Assembly (NCBI RefSeq): GCF_003857055.1
Contig: NZ_QGSZ01000169.1
Coordinates: forward strand, 1-64,000
DNA from: Micromonospora inaquosa
GTDB lineage: Bacteria; Actinomycetota; Actinomycetes; Mycobacteriales; Micromonosporaceae
DNA length: 64,000 nt
Direction: 5' to 3'
This document shows positions 17,982 to 26,435 of the stretch, one piece after another. Numbering within the stretch: the stretch's first letter is position 1; each line of letters begins with the position of its first letter. A model generated the notes under the pieces. The model did no database searches and was not told the DNA's origin. It saw only the letters and a list, made by a program, of their open reading frames with translations. The translations under genes and the position numbers were made by a program.

Positions 17982-19166
17982 TCAGACGTAGCGTTCCAGG
18001 ATGGATGCCTCGGCGAGCCGGGACAGCCCCTCACGGACGCCGCGGGCCCGGGCGTCACCGACCCCCTCGACGGCTTGCAGGTCTTCCACTGTCGCGCCGA
18101 GCAGCCGCTGGAGGCTGCCGAAGTGCAGCACCAGGCGGTCGACCACCGCCACCGGGAGCCGGGGCACCTTGGCCAGCAGTCGGAAGCCGCGCGGACTGAC
18201 CGCGGCGTCGAGCGCGTCGGACGCGGCCGGGTAACCGATCGCCTTGGCCACCGACACCAGGTCGATCAACTCGGTGGCACCGAGCAGGTCCAGCTCGACA
18301 AGAGCCTCGTCCAGGGTGCGGGACTTGCGGCCGACCGGGAGGTAGTCCCGGATGACCAGAGTCCGGTCGGCGTCCACGCCGGCCATCAGCTCGTCGAGTT
18401 GCAGGGCGAGCAGGCGGCCGTCGGTGCCCAGCTCCACCACGTAGCCGGCGATCTCGTCGGCGATCCGGCGAACCATCTCCAGTCGCTGCACCACGGCCAC
18501 CGCATCCCGCACGGTGACCAGATCCTCGATCTCCAGGGCGGAGAGCGTGCCGGAGACCTCGTCCAGCCGGAGCTTGTAGCGCTCCAGGGTGGCGAGCGCC
18601 TGGTTGGCGCGAGAGAGGATGGCCGCCGAGTCGTCGAGCACGTGCCGTTGCCCGTTGACGTAGAGGCTGATGATCCGCATCGACTGGCTGACCGAAATGA
18701 CCGGATAGCCGGTCTGGCGAGCCACCCGCTCGGCGGTGCGGTGCCGGGTGCCGGACTCTTCCGTCGGGATGGACGGGTCGGGCATCAGGTGCACGGCAGC
18801 CCGGACGATCCTGGTGCCGTCGCTGGAGAGGACGACCGCGCCGTCCATCTTGCACAGCTCTCGCACCCGGGTCGCGGAGAACTCGACGTCCAGCGGGAAG
18901 CCGCCGGTGCACAGGCCCTCGACCACCTTGTCGTAGCCGAGCACGATCAGCGCACCCGTGCGGCCCCGCAGGATGCGCTCCAAACCGTCACGCAACGCGG
19001 TGCCCGGGGCCATCAGGGCGAGATTGGCCCGCAGCGGGTCTCCGGCGCTCCCGGTGGCTCCCGCGGTCACGCTCACGCTGATCGTGCGGGCGGGCGAGCC
19101 CACGGCGCCGGTGCGGGCCTGGGGCGGCGCGCCGGCTGGCTTGGTGGTATCGCGGTCGATCGGCAC
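17982..19166 (-). CDS. disA: DNA integrity scanning protein DisA, diadenylate cyclase
   Basis: A roughly 394-residue enzyme that makes c-di-AMP from two ATP and responds to branched DNA. It contains the DAC-domain motifs KMDGAVVLS (DGA) and [11 protein letters not shown] (RHR), a helical linker, and C-terminal HhH domain [19 protein letters not shown]. About 50 variable residues precede the conserved core. Start: GTG at 19166 has TAGACT six bases upstream (leaderless); GTG at 19172 is also in frame. It lies downstream of radA on the same strand. Confidence 0.95.
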   Translation of the reverse strand: MPIDRDTTKPAGAPPQARTGAVGSPARTISVSVTAGATGSAGDPLRANLALMAPGTALRDGLERILRGRTGALIVLGYDKVVEGLCTGGFPLDVEFSATRVRELCKMDGAVVLSSDGTRIVRAAVHLMPDPSIPTEESGTRHRTAERVARQTGYPVISVSQSMRIISLYVNGQRHVLDDSAAILSRANQALATLERYKLRLDEVSGTLSALEIEDLVTVRDAVAVVQRLEMVRRIADEIAGYVVELGTDGRLLALQLDELMAGVDADRTLVIRDYLPVGRKSRTLDEALVELDLLGATELIDLVSVAKAIGYPAASDALDAAVSPRGFRLLAKVPRLPVAVVDRLVLHFGSLQRLLGATVEDLQAVEGVGDARARGVREGLSRLAEASILERYV

Positions 19167-19172
19167 GGGCAC

Positions 19173-19178
19173 AGTCTA
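19173..19178 (-). promoter_or_regulatory. Leaderless -10 box of disA
   Basis: TAGACT on the minus strand, six bases before the GTG at 19166. It supports that start over 19172. Confidence 0.45.
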
Positions 19179-19297
19179 CGGACTGCCGTGCGGTGGGTGC
19201 TGTCGTGGTTACTGTGATGTGTCACGATGCCGCCCTCTCCAACGTTTCCCGCTTAGGACGCGCTGTCCGGTTTCGCCGCCCTCGTCGGCACGGTGGG

Positions 19298-20755
19298 TCA
19301 CTCGGCGGACGCACGGGCCGCGTGGTGCAGTGCCGAGCGGACGTCGGTGACCTCGGTCACCCGCATCTGCTCGGGCCCGGCGCCGGTGCTGGCCGGGCCG
19401 CAGCCGGGCGGCACCAGGGCCACCTTGAACCCCAGCCGGGCCGCCTCGGCCAGCCGGCGCGGCACCGCCCCGACCCGACGCACCTCGCCGGTCAACCCCA
19501 CCTCACCGATCGCCACCAGGTGCGGCGCGATCGCCAGGTTGAGCCCGCCGGAGGCGACCGCCAGGGCCACCGCCAGGTCGGCGGCCGGCTCCACCACCCG
19601 GATCCCGCCCACGGTGGCGGCGAAAACCTCCCGGTCGTGCAGGGTCAGCCGCTCGGTGCGCCGTTGCAGCACCGCGAGCACCATCGCCAGTCGCGCCGAG
19701 TCGAGGCCGGAGACGGTGCGTCGGGGAGAGCCCGCAACGGTCGCGCCGATCAGCGCCTGCACCTCGGTGACCAGGGCCCGCCGCCCCTCCATGGCCACTG
19801 TCACGCAGGTGCCCGGGACCGGCTCCGCGTAGCGGGTCAGGAAGAGCCCGGACGGGTCGGCCAGGCTGCTGATGCCACCCTCGTGCATCTCGAAGCAGCC
19901 GACCTCGTCGGCCGCGCCGAACCTGTTCTTCACGCCGCGCACCAGGCGCAGCGACGAGTGCTTGTCGCCCTCGAAGTGCAGCACCACATCGACCAGGTGC
20001 TCCAGCACCCGAGGCCCGGCCACCTGGCCGTCCTTGGTGACGTGCCCGACCAGCACGGTCGCGATGCCCCGCTCCTTCGCGACCGAGACCAGCGCGGCGG
20101 TGACCGCGCGGACCTGGGTCACCCCGCCGGGCACCCCCTCGGTGCCGGTGGTCGAGATGGTCTGCACCGAGTCGAGCACCAGCAGGCCCGGCTTGACCGC
20201 GTCGAGGTGCCCGAGCACCGAGGCCAGGTCGCTCTCCGCAGCGAGGTAGAGCCGCTCGTGCAGGGTGCCCATCCGCTCGGCCCGCAGGCGCACCTGACTG
20301 ACCGATTCTTCGCCGCTGACCACCAACGAAGGGCTGCCGGCATTGACCGCCCACTGCTGCGCCACATCAAGCAGGAGGGTCGACTTGCCCACGCCGGGCT
20401 CGCCGGCGAGCAACACCACGGCACCGGGGACCAGGCCGCCGCCGAGCACCCGGTCGAGCTCGCTCACACCGGTGGGCCGGGCACGTGCCGGAGCGGCGCT
20501 GATGGTGGCGATCGGCCGGGCCGGCTCGGACGGCATCCGGGAGCTGACCACCCGACCGGAAACCGTCGGGCCGGTCACCGTGCTCTCGACCACCGCCCCC
20601 CACTCGCCGCACTCCGGGCAGCGACCCACCCACTTGGGCGGCTGGTGCCCGCAGGCGTCGCACTGGTAGGCCGGACGCGGCTCGCGGGCGGCGGACCGAC
20701 CACGGGCGGCACCGGCCGTGCCGCCACGCGGAGGGGTCGATCGGGAGGTGGTCAC
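19298..20755 (-). CDS. radA: DNA repair protein RadA
   Basis: A 485-residue DnaB-like helicase acting in recombination-intermediate processing. An N-terminal C4 zinc finger (CDACGHQPPKWVGRCPECGEW) is followed by a RecA-type ATPase with Walker A GEPGVGKST, the RadA-specific KNRFG motif (VKNRFGAADEVG), and a Lon-like C-terminal domain. GTG at 20755 has TAGCGT six bases upstream and no ribosome-binding site. It is followed on the same strand by disA; RadA and DisA are known to interact functionally in Bacillus. Confidence 0.96.
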   Translation of the reverse strand: MTTSRSTPPRGGTAGAARGRSAAREPRPAYQCDACGHQPPKWVGRCPECGEWGAVVESTVTGPTVSGRVVSSRMPSEPARPIATISAAPARARPTGVSELDRVLGGGLVPGAVVLLAGEPGVGKSTLLLDVAQQWAVNAGSPSLVVSGEESVSQVRLRAERMGTLHERLYLAAESDLASVLGHLDAVKPGLLVLDSVQTISTTGTEGVPGGVTQVRAVTAALVSVAKERGIATVLVGHVTKDGQVAGPRVLEHLVDVVLHFEGDKHSSLRLVRGVKNRFGAADEVGCFEMHEGGISSLADPSGLFLTRYAEPVPGTCVTVAMEGRRALVTEVQALIGATVAGSPRRTVSGLDSARLAMVLAVLQRRTERLTLHDREVFAATVGGIRVVEPAADLAVALAVASGGLNLAIAPHLVAIGEVGLTGEVRRVGAVPRRLAEAARLGFKVALVPPGCGPASTGAGPEQMRVTEVTDVRSALHHAARASAE

Positions 20756-20761
20756 ATCAGG

Positions 20762-20767
20762 ACGCTA
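20762..20767 (-). promoter_or_regulatory. Leaderless -10 box of radA
   Basis: TAGCGT on the minus strand, six bases before the GTG at 20755. Confidence 0.5.
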
Positions 20768-20789
20768 GCCCTCGCGTACGACGAAAACA

Positions 20790-20817
20790 CCCCGGCGTGG
20801 TGGTCACCACGCCGGGG
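20790..20817 (-). terminator. Intrinsic terminator of the lipoprotein gene at 20841
   Basis: A 13-bp perfect stem (CCCCGGCGTGGTG and its complement) with a 2-nt gap. In minus-strand direction it is followed by TGTTTTCG. It sits 23 nt beyond the lipoprotein stop and just ahead of the radA promoter, insulating the two. Confidence 0.75.
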
Positions 20818-20840
20818 CGTTTGTCGATGTGCGGATCGGG

Positions 20841-21596
20841 TCACTCGTGGGTCGTGCCGCCCTCGTCGCCCTCGTAGCCGCCCTCGCGCTCGATGATCGG
20901 CGACGGAGGGGCCGCCGGGGTGAGCGGCACCGCGACCGGCGCCTGGCCGGTGACCGTGTTGCCGTTGCCGAAGTCGAAGGTCACGACGACGTTCTGACCG
21001 GAGCGCAACGCCTCGGTCAGGCCGATCAGCCGGAGCTGGGAGGTGGCCTCGGAGTTGAACTGGATGTAGCTCAACGGCGCCAGCTCGATCCGAGCAGGCT
21101 GGCCCGGAGCGGCAGGGCTGGCCGAACCGGACGCCCGCGCCGACTCCGGGGCAGACGGCGTGGCCGAGGACGACCCGGTCTCGGAGGGCGTCACCGACGG
21201 GCTCGGCGACCCGGAGGTCGAACTCGACGGGCTCATGGAGGCGGACTCCGAGGCGGACGGCGACGGGCTCGCCGAGCCGCCGCTGATCACCACCTCGCGG
21301 GCGCTCTCGGTGGTGACGGTGACCGTCACCGTCTCCTTCGAGTCGTTGTAGATCACGGCGCCGAGGCCCGCGTCCTGCCCGGCCCGGTAACCCTCGGTGC
21401 CCGGGAAGTCCACGAGCAGGCCCCGCACCGAGAAGGAACCGTTGTTGGTCGTGAGGTTGACGCCCTGGACCGACGGCTCCTTCAACGCGGTCTCGGCGAT
21501 CTGACCGGCGCCGCATCCGGAAGCCAGCAGGCTGGCCGCCGCGATTCCGGACAGCAACAGGGCCGCCCGCCGGGATCCCCTGATCGAGCGCGTCAC
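20841..21596 (-). CDS. Ser-rich lipoprotein of unknown function
   Basis: 251 residues. The signal peptide ends in the lipobox LLASGC. A beta-rich domain follows, then an about 60-residue low-complexity linker of Ser/Pro/Ala/Glu (about 120-180), then a second short beta-rich part containing VTFDFGNGNTVTGQAPV and an acidic C-terminus (YEGDEGGTTHE). GTG at 21596 is set by GAGGAGGA upstream. It has its own terminator. No enzymatic motif is visible. Confidence 0.8.
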   Translation of the reverse strand: MTRSIRGSRRAALLLSGIAAASLLASGCGAGQIAETALKEPSVQGVNLTTNNGSFSVRGLLVDFPGTEGYRAGQDAGLGAVIYNDSKETVTVTVTTESAREVVISGGSASPSPSASESASMSPSSSTSGSPSPSVTPSETGSSSATPSAPESARASGSASPAAPGQPARIELAPLSYIQFNSEATSQLRLIGLTEALRSGQNVVVTFDFGNGNTVTGQAPVAVPLTPAAPPSPIIEREGGYEGDEGGTTHE

Positions 21597-21736
21597 GTCG
21601 GTCCTCCTCGTCACAATCCCCACCCGGGCCGTACGCCGGGCACGGTGGCCATACCCGCGCAGACCGCGCTCCAGGGTAGTTGGAGCTGATCGAGGCGCGC
21701 ACGCGGACCCGGCAATGCCACCTGCCCGGGTGGCGT

Positions 21737-22576
21737 TCACACCACCCGACCACTCGCCACCAGCAGAACCACGTCGATGAGGGCCACCAGCATCACCGCC
21801 CGGAAGGCCGCCACCGGCCGCCGGCCGGCCCGGCTCGCCGAGCGCCCGGCGTACCAGCTCAGCGGCGGCACCACGGCGGCCGTGCCGACCGCCGCCCAGC
21901 CGATCGCCGACGGTGGCCCGGGTGGTCCGAGGACCAGGGTCGCGGTCGCCGCGAGGAGGAGAGCCGCCGCGGCCACCCGGCTGCCGGCGGCGCCCAGCCG
22001 GTGGGGCAGGCCGCGCACGCCGGTGCGGGCGTCGTCGGCCAGGTCGGGCAGCACGTTGGCGAAGTGCGCGCCGGCGCCCAGGCAGGCCGCCGCCGCCACC
22101 AACCAGACGGGCGGGGCCGGCCGTCCGGGCAGCGCCAGCACCACGAAGGCGGGCAGCGCGCCGAACGACACGGCGTAGGGCAGCACCGAGAACGCGGTGG
22201 CCTTGAGTGGCCAGTCGTAGAGCAGGGCGGAGACCAGGGCGAGCGTCAGCCAGAACGCCGCCGCCGGGTTCGTGGTCAGCGCCAGCAGGGGGCAGGCCAC
22301 CGCGGCCGCCGCGGCGGCCCAGGCCGTGGCGCGCCGACCGACCGCGCCACTGGCGACCGGCTTGTCGGTACGCCCCACAGTGGCGTCCCGCTCGGCGTCC
22401 AGCGCGTCGTTGGTCCAGCCGACCGCGAGCTGGCTGGCCAGTACGGCGAGCACCACCGAGACGATTCCGGCCGGCCGGTGGCCCACTCCCCACGCCAGCA
22501 GACCGGCCACCGTGGTCACCGCCGCGGCCGGTTCCGGATGGCTCGCTCTGACCAGCCCTAACACCCTCGACGACAT
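21737..22576 (-). CDS. UbiA-like membrane prenyltransferase
   Basis: A 279-residue polytopic protein with about eight hydrophobic segments. It carries the two Asp-rich prenyl-diphosphate/Mg motifs of the UbiA superfamily: NDALDAERD near residue 55 and DLADDARTG near residue 175. Such enzymes transfer isoprenyl groups to aromatic or quinol acceptors. It is divergent from a UbiG-like methyltransferase, a flavoenzyme and a type III PKS, so an aromatic lipid is the likely acceptor. The ATG at 22576 lacks a ribosome-binding site; a CAGACT box lies six bases upstream. Confidence 0.85.
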   Translation of the reverse strand: MSSRVLGLVRASHPEPAAAVTTVAGLLAWGVGHRPAGIVSVVLAVLASQLAVGWTNDALDAERDATVGRTDKPVASGAVGRRATAWAAAAAAVACPLLALTTNPAAAFWLTLALVSALLYDWPLKATAFSVLPYAVSFGALPAFVVLALPGRPAPPVWLVAAAACLGAGAHFANVLPDLADDARTGVRGLPHRLGAAGSRVAAAALLLAATATLVLGPPGPPSAIGWAAVGTAAVVPPLSWYAGRSASRAGRRPVAAFRAVMLVALIDVVLLVASGRVV

Positions 22577-22594
22577 AAGGGAAGTCTGGTCGTT

Positions 22595-22619
22595 ACCGAG
22601 CAGTCGTGCCACGCTCGGT
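22595..22619. promoter_or_regulatory. Inverted repeat in the divergent UbiA/methyltransferase promoter
   Basis: ACCGAGC, 11 bases, GCTCGGT: perfect 7-bp arms centred in the 46-bp gap between the two divergent starts. It is a candidate operator for the biosynthetic locus; no cognate regulator is adjacent. Confidence 0.5.
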
Positions 22620-22622
22620 TCC

Positions 22623-23396
22623 ATGCGAGACGTGGCTGCGGCCGGGGGGCCCACCGGTCCTGGGGTGCTGCCGCGAAACGATCCGCGTCAGTACGACGAT
22701 CTGGCCGGTGAGTGGTGGCGGCCGGATGGTGCGTTCGCGATGCTGCACTGGCTGGCGGAGGCCCGGGCGGCGCTGGTGCCGCCGGCCACCCGCCCGGACG
22801 CGTTGCTCGTCGACCTGGGTTGCGGTGCCGGCCTGCTCGCGCCGCACCTGACCGGCAAGGGATACCGCCACGTCGGGGTGGATCTGACCCGCTCGGCACT
22901 CGTCCAGGCCGCCGAGCACGGGGTGCAGGTGATCCAGGGTGACGCCACCGCGGTCCCGCTGCCCGACGGTTGCGCCGACGTGGTCTCCGCAGGCGAGTTG
23001 CTGGAGCACGTGCCGGCCTGGCCGCGGGCGGTGGCCGAGGCGTGTCGGCTGCTGCGCCCCGGCGGCGTGCTGGTGCTGGACACCCTGAACGACACGGCGC
23101 TGGCCCGGCTCGTCGCGGTCCGGATCGCCGAGCGGCTGCCGACGGTGCCGCGCGGCATCCACGATCCTCGGTTGTTCGTGGACGCGCGGGCGCTGGTGGC
23201 GGAGTGCGCCCGACACGGTGTCGACCTGCGGCTGCGGGGCATCCGTCCGCAGGTCGGCGGCCTGCTCGCCTGGCTGCTGCGTCGCGCCCGCGCGACCGGA
23301 GCGCCCGGTGCGGCGCCCGTCGGCGGTGCGCCGCGCATCGTGCCGACCCGGTCCACCGCCGTGCTCTACCAGGGCCGGGGGGTCCGCAAAGGATAG
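22623..23396 (+). CDS. UbiG-like SAM-dependent O-methyltransferase
   Basis: 257 residues. It shows YDDLAGEWWRPDGAFAMLHWL (UbiG/quinol methylase N-terminal pattern), motif I LLVDLGCGAGLLAPHL (about 61-76) and LLRPGGVLVLDTLN. UbiG-type enzymes O-methylate phenolic or quinol substrates, which fits a locus with a type III PKS and a prenyltransferase. ATG at 22623; no clear ribosome-binding site. It is separated by 41 nt from the next gene, co-directional. Confidence 0.85.
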   Translation: MRDVAAAGGPTGPGVLPRNDPRQYDDLAGEWWRPDGAFAMLHWLAEARAALVPPATRPDALLVDLGCGAGLLAPHLTGKGYRHVGVDLTRSALVQAAEHGVQVIQGDATAVPLPDGCADVVSAGELLEHVPAWPRAVAEACRLLRPGGVLVLDTLNDTALARLVAVRIAERLPTVPRGIHDPRLFVDARALVAECARHGVDLRLRGIRPQVGGLLAWLLRRARATGAPGAAPVGGAPRIVPTRSTAVLYQGRGVRKG

Positions 23397-23437
23397 TCAG
23401 GCCGTGGCGGGGTATGGAACGCCAAGGAGGGGACGAG

Positions 23438-24604
23438 ATGACGGTGCACGCGCTTGAGGCAGCACGCCGGTTGGCGCCACGGTTCGCCGCGCGGGCGGCC
23501 GAGCACGACCGGGATGGTTCCTTCCCTGTGGACGACTTCGCCGACCTGCGCGAGGCCGGCCTGTTCGGGCTGATGGTGCCCCGGGCGCTCGGTGGTCTGG
23601 GCGCCACCTTCGCCGAGTACGCCGCGGTGGCCACTGAGCTTGCCCGGGGCAACGGTGCCACGGCCCTGGTGTTCAACATGCACGCCTCGGTGACCGGCGC
23701 GCTGGGCGCGGTCACCGAGGAGTTGGCCGAGGCGCTGGGCGTACCGGACGAGGCGCTGGTCGCCCGCGACCGGCTGCTCGGCGCGGCGGCGCAGGGCTCC
23801 TGGTACGCGGTGGCGATGAGCGAGCGCGGCGCGGGCGCGCGGCTGTCCCAGCTGACCACCTCGTACGCGCCCATCGACGGGGGCTGGCAGCTCAAGGGCA
23901 GCAAGACCTTCTGCTCCGGTGCCGGGCACGCGGACGGCTACCTGGTGGCGGCGCGCAGCGCGGCCGACCAGTCGGTGGTGTCGCAGTTCCTGGTGCCGGC
24001 CGGTGACGGGCTGACCGTGGAGCCGACCTGGGACTCGCTCGGTATGCGCGCCACCTCCTCCCACGACCTGCACCTGGACGTCAGCGTGCCCGCCGACCGG
24101 CTGCTCGGTGGGGTGGAAGGGCTGGCGCTGGTGGTCGCCCAACTGATGCCGCACTGGCTGGTGGCCAGCTACGCGGCCGTCTACGTGGGGGTGGCCCGTG
24201 CGGCCATCGACGCGGCGGCCGAGCACCTCAACGCCCGCAACCTGGCCGGTCTGCCGGCGGTGCGGGCCCGGCTGGGTCGGGCGGACGCGGCGACGGCCGC
24301 CGCGCAGCTGGTGGTCGCGGAGGCGGCCCGTCGGGTGGACGAGGCGCCCGGTGACGAGGAGACCAACCGTTGGGTGTGGCGGGCGAAGCTGCTCGCCGGC
24401 ACCACGGCCGCCGAGGTGGCGGCGTCGGTGTTGGAGGCGGCGGGCACCTCGGCGACCCGTCGCGGTCATCCGTTGGAGCGGCTCTACCGCGACGCCCGCT
24501 GCGGCTCACTGCACCCGGCCACGTCGGATGTCTGCGCCGACTGGCTCGGCATCGCCGCGCTGGGTGGCGACCCGGATCGTGACGGATCGGCACCACGTTG
24601 GTGA
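23438..24604 (+). CDS. Acyl-CoA dehydrogenase-family flavoenzyme
   Basis: A 388-residue protein with the ACAD fold: an N-terminal helical domain (DFADLREAGLFGLMVPRALGG), a beta domain (WYAVAMSERGAGARLSQL, WQLKGSKTFCSGAGHADGYLV), and a C-terminal helical domain (MPHWLVASYAAVYVGVARAAIDAA). Some members of this fold are flavin hydroxylases rather than dehydrogenases. In this locus it could oxidise a fatty acyl starter or hydroxylate the aromatic ring, which I cannot decide. The ATG at 23438 has an excellent AAGGAGG site. Confidence 0.85.
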   Translation: MTVHALEAARRLAPRFAARAAEHDRDGSFPVDDFADLREAGLFGLMVPRALGGLGATFAEYAAVATELARGNGATALVFNMHASVTGALGAVTEELAEALGVPDEALVARDRLLGAAAQGSWYAVAMSERGAGARLSQLTTSYAPIDGGWQLKGSKTFCSGAGHADGYLVAARSAADQSVVSQFLVPAGDGLTVEPTWDSLGMRATSSHDLHLDVSVPADRLLGGVEGLALVVAQLMPHWLVASYAAVYVGVARAAIDAAAEHLNARNLAGLPAVRARLGRADAATAAAQLVVAEAARRVDEAPGDEETNRWVWRAKLLAGTTAAEVAASVLEAAGTSATRRGHPLERLYRDARCGSLHPATSDVCADWLGIAALGGDPDRDGSAPRW

Positions 24605-24698
24605 GCCCGCCGCACCGGACTCACACGGAGGAACGACCAGCCAGGGTGGCTGGTGGGACGGCCAGGGGGAGGACAGCATCTGACGAGAGGTGGGGATC

Positions 24699-25748
24699 GT
24701 GTCCGTACCAGTGATCGCGGGGCTCGGGACAGCACAGCCGCCGTCCGCTTCGCAGGACGAGTTGTGGGAGGGCTTCTTCTCCCGGCACTTCTCCGGCACC
24801 ACCCGGTCGTTGGCGCAGCGAATCTTCGCCAACTCGGGGGTGACCCGGCGGCAGGCAGCGGTCAACCCGCTGCTGGAGGACGTCTCGGACTGGCCGACCG
24901 AGCGCCGGATGCGCCGCTACCAGGTGGAGGCGCTGCCGCTGGGCAAGGAGGCGGTGGGCCGCGCGTTGACCGCGGCCGGGCTGAGCGCCGGCGACGTCGG
25001 GCTGTTCATCGTCTGTTCCTGCACCGGGTACGCCACCCCGGGGCTGGACATTCTGCTCGCCCGGGATCTGGGCATGGCCGCGGACACCCAGCGGATGTTC
25101 ATCGGCCACATGGGCTGCTACGCGGCGTTGCCGGGGCTCGGCGCGGCGAGTGACTTCGTCGCCGCCCGCGGGCGTCCGGCGCTCCTGCTCTGCGCGGAGC
25201 TGACCAGCCTGCACATCCAGCCGTCAAGTGCCCGGGTGGACACCCAGCAGATCGTCTCCCACGCGCTCTTCTCGGACGCCGCGGTCGCCGCCGTGGTCGT
25301 GCCGGGCGGCCCGGGGTACGCGGTGCGCGAGGTCACCGCCGTCACCGACACCTCGACCGCCGACCACATGACCTGGGACGTCACCGACGCGGGGTTCCGG
25401 ATGGGGCTGTCGCCAAAGGTGCCGCAGGTGCTGTCGAGGCACGTCCGTGGGCTGGTCGACGACCTGTTGGCTAGGCACGGCGTCGACAGCTCCGAGGTGG
25501 ACGGTTGGGCGGTGCATCCGGGTGGGCCCCGGATCCTCAACGTGGTGGAGCGGGAGCTGGCGCTGCCCCCACTGGGGTTGGCCGCCTCCCGGGCGACGCT
25601 GGACGAGCACGGCAACTGCTCGTCGCCGACCGTACTGCTGATCCTGGATCGGTTGGGCCGGGCGACGCCGGCGGCCCGGCGCATCGTCATGCTGGCCTTC
25701 GGCCCCGGCCTCACCCTTTACGCCGCCCTGCTCGATCGACAGGACTGA
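24699..25748 (+). CDS. Type III polyketide synthase (chalcone/stilbene synthase-like)
   Basis: A 349-residue homodimeric ketosynthase. The Cys-His-Asn triad is visible: Cys in GHMGCYAALPG (about 148), His in WAVHPGGPRIL (about 272) and Asn in DEHGNCSSPTVL (about 305). Such enzymes condense an acyl starter with malonyl-CoA and cyclise it to resorcinols or pyrones. With the UbiA-like, UbiG-like and ACAD genes it forms a compact locus resembling, from memory, the agq alkyl-O-dihydrogeranyl-methoxyhydroquinone cluster of Actinoplanes. GTG at 24699 fits AGAGGTGGGG; GTG at 24690 is possible. Confidence 0.93.
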   Translation: MSVPVIAGLGTAQPPSASQDELWEGFFSRHFSGTTRSLAQRIFANSGVTRRQAAVNPLLEDVSDWPTERRMRRYQVEALPLGKEAVGRALTAAGLSAGDVGLFIVCSCTGYATPGLDILLARDLGMAADTQRMFIGHMGCYAALPGLGAASDFVAARGRPALLLCAELTSLHIQPSSARVDTQQIVSHALFSDAAVAAVVVPGGPGYAVREVTAVTDTSTADHMTWDVTDAGFRMGLSPKVPQVLSRHVRGLVDDLLARHGVDSSEVDGWAVHPGGPRILNVVERELALPPLGLAASRATLDEHGNCSSPTVLLILDRLGRATPAARRIVMLAFGPGLTLYAALLDRQD

Positions 25749-25760
25749 ACCTCCGGCCGG

Positions 25761-25766
25761 TACGCT
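25761..25766 (+). promoter_or_regulatory. Leaderless -10 box
   Basis: TACGCT, six bases, GTG at 25773. This suggests separate transcription of the following gene from the PKS locus. Confidence 0.45.
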
Positions 25767-25772
25767 CAGGAG

Positions 25773-26426
25773 GTGGATGCGATCTCGGACGACCGGCTGC
25801 GTTCGGTGGTTCTCTTCGGCGCTGCGGTGGCCGCCCTGAGCGTCGGTGGTTGGTGGTGGCACGCTGCCGCGCCCACGTCGATGGCCGGGGCGGCTGCCGC
25901 TCCCACGGTGGCGCCGAGCGCCGAGCAGAGCGTCAGCACCGCGTTGGAGCGGGTCATGGCGGGGGCGGAGCCCGATGAGCGGGTGACGGTGCGGCTGGAC
26001 GCCAACTCTGGCGAGGTCACCAGGTGGCGGAGCGGCGCGCGGTCGGTGATTGACCCGGCGACGGGCTTGATCATCGACATCGAGGGCGATCCCGGGGTGC
26101 TCTTCCCCGAGGGTGAGCTGCCACTGTTCCACGAGACGATCTGGCGGGAGGATCGGGCGCTGGCTCCTGGTCGTGAAGTGAGCCGGCAGGCCGGCAACGA
26201 TGGTGCCCGCGATGTCCGCTACCTGCTCCAGTACCGGTGCACCCGGCCCGGCACGATGGTCGTGACGAGCGCCGGGGCCGAGATCGTCGGCGAGCCGCGC
26301 ATCGACTGCGACGGCACGATCGCCACCGCCGAGGTGCTGCCCGGCAGCGGGCCGTTCCGGGTGTCGATGTCTGCCGTCGACCGGCCCATCGACATCCAGG
26401 CGCAGCTCGTCGCGCTGCCAGGCTAG
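25773..26426 (+). CDS. Single-pass membrane protein of unknown function
   Basis: 217 residues. One N-terminal hydrophobic segment (VVLFGAAVAALSVGGWWWHAAA, about 13-34) is followed by an extracytoplasmic domain with no motif I recognise. One Cys pair (YRCTRPG and RIDCDG) may form a disulfide. It is convergent with the gene at 26436 (9-nt gap). It is probably outside the biosynthetic locus. Confidence 0.7.
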   Translation: MDAISDDRLRSVVLFGAAVAALSVGGWWWHAAAPTSMAGAAAAPTVAPSAEQSVSTALERVMAGAEPDERVTVRLDANSGEVTRWRSGARSVIDPATGLIIDIEGDPGVLFPEGELPLFHETIWREDRALAPGREVSRQAGNDGARDVRYLLQYRCTRPGTMVVTSAGAEIVGEPRIDCDGTIATAEVLPGSGPFRVSMSAVDRPIDIQAQLVALPG

Positions 26427-26435
26427 GCGCGGCGC

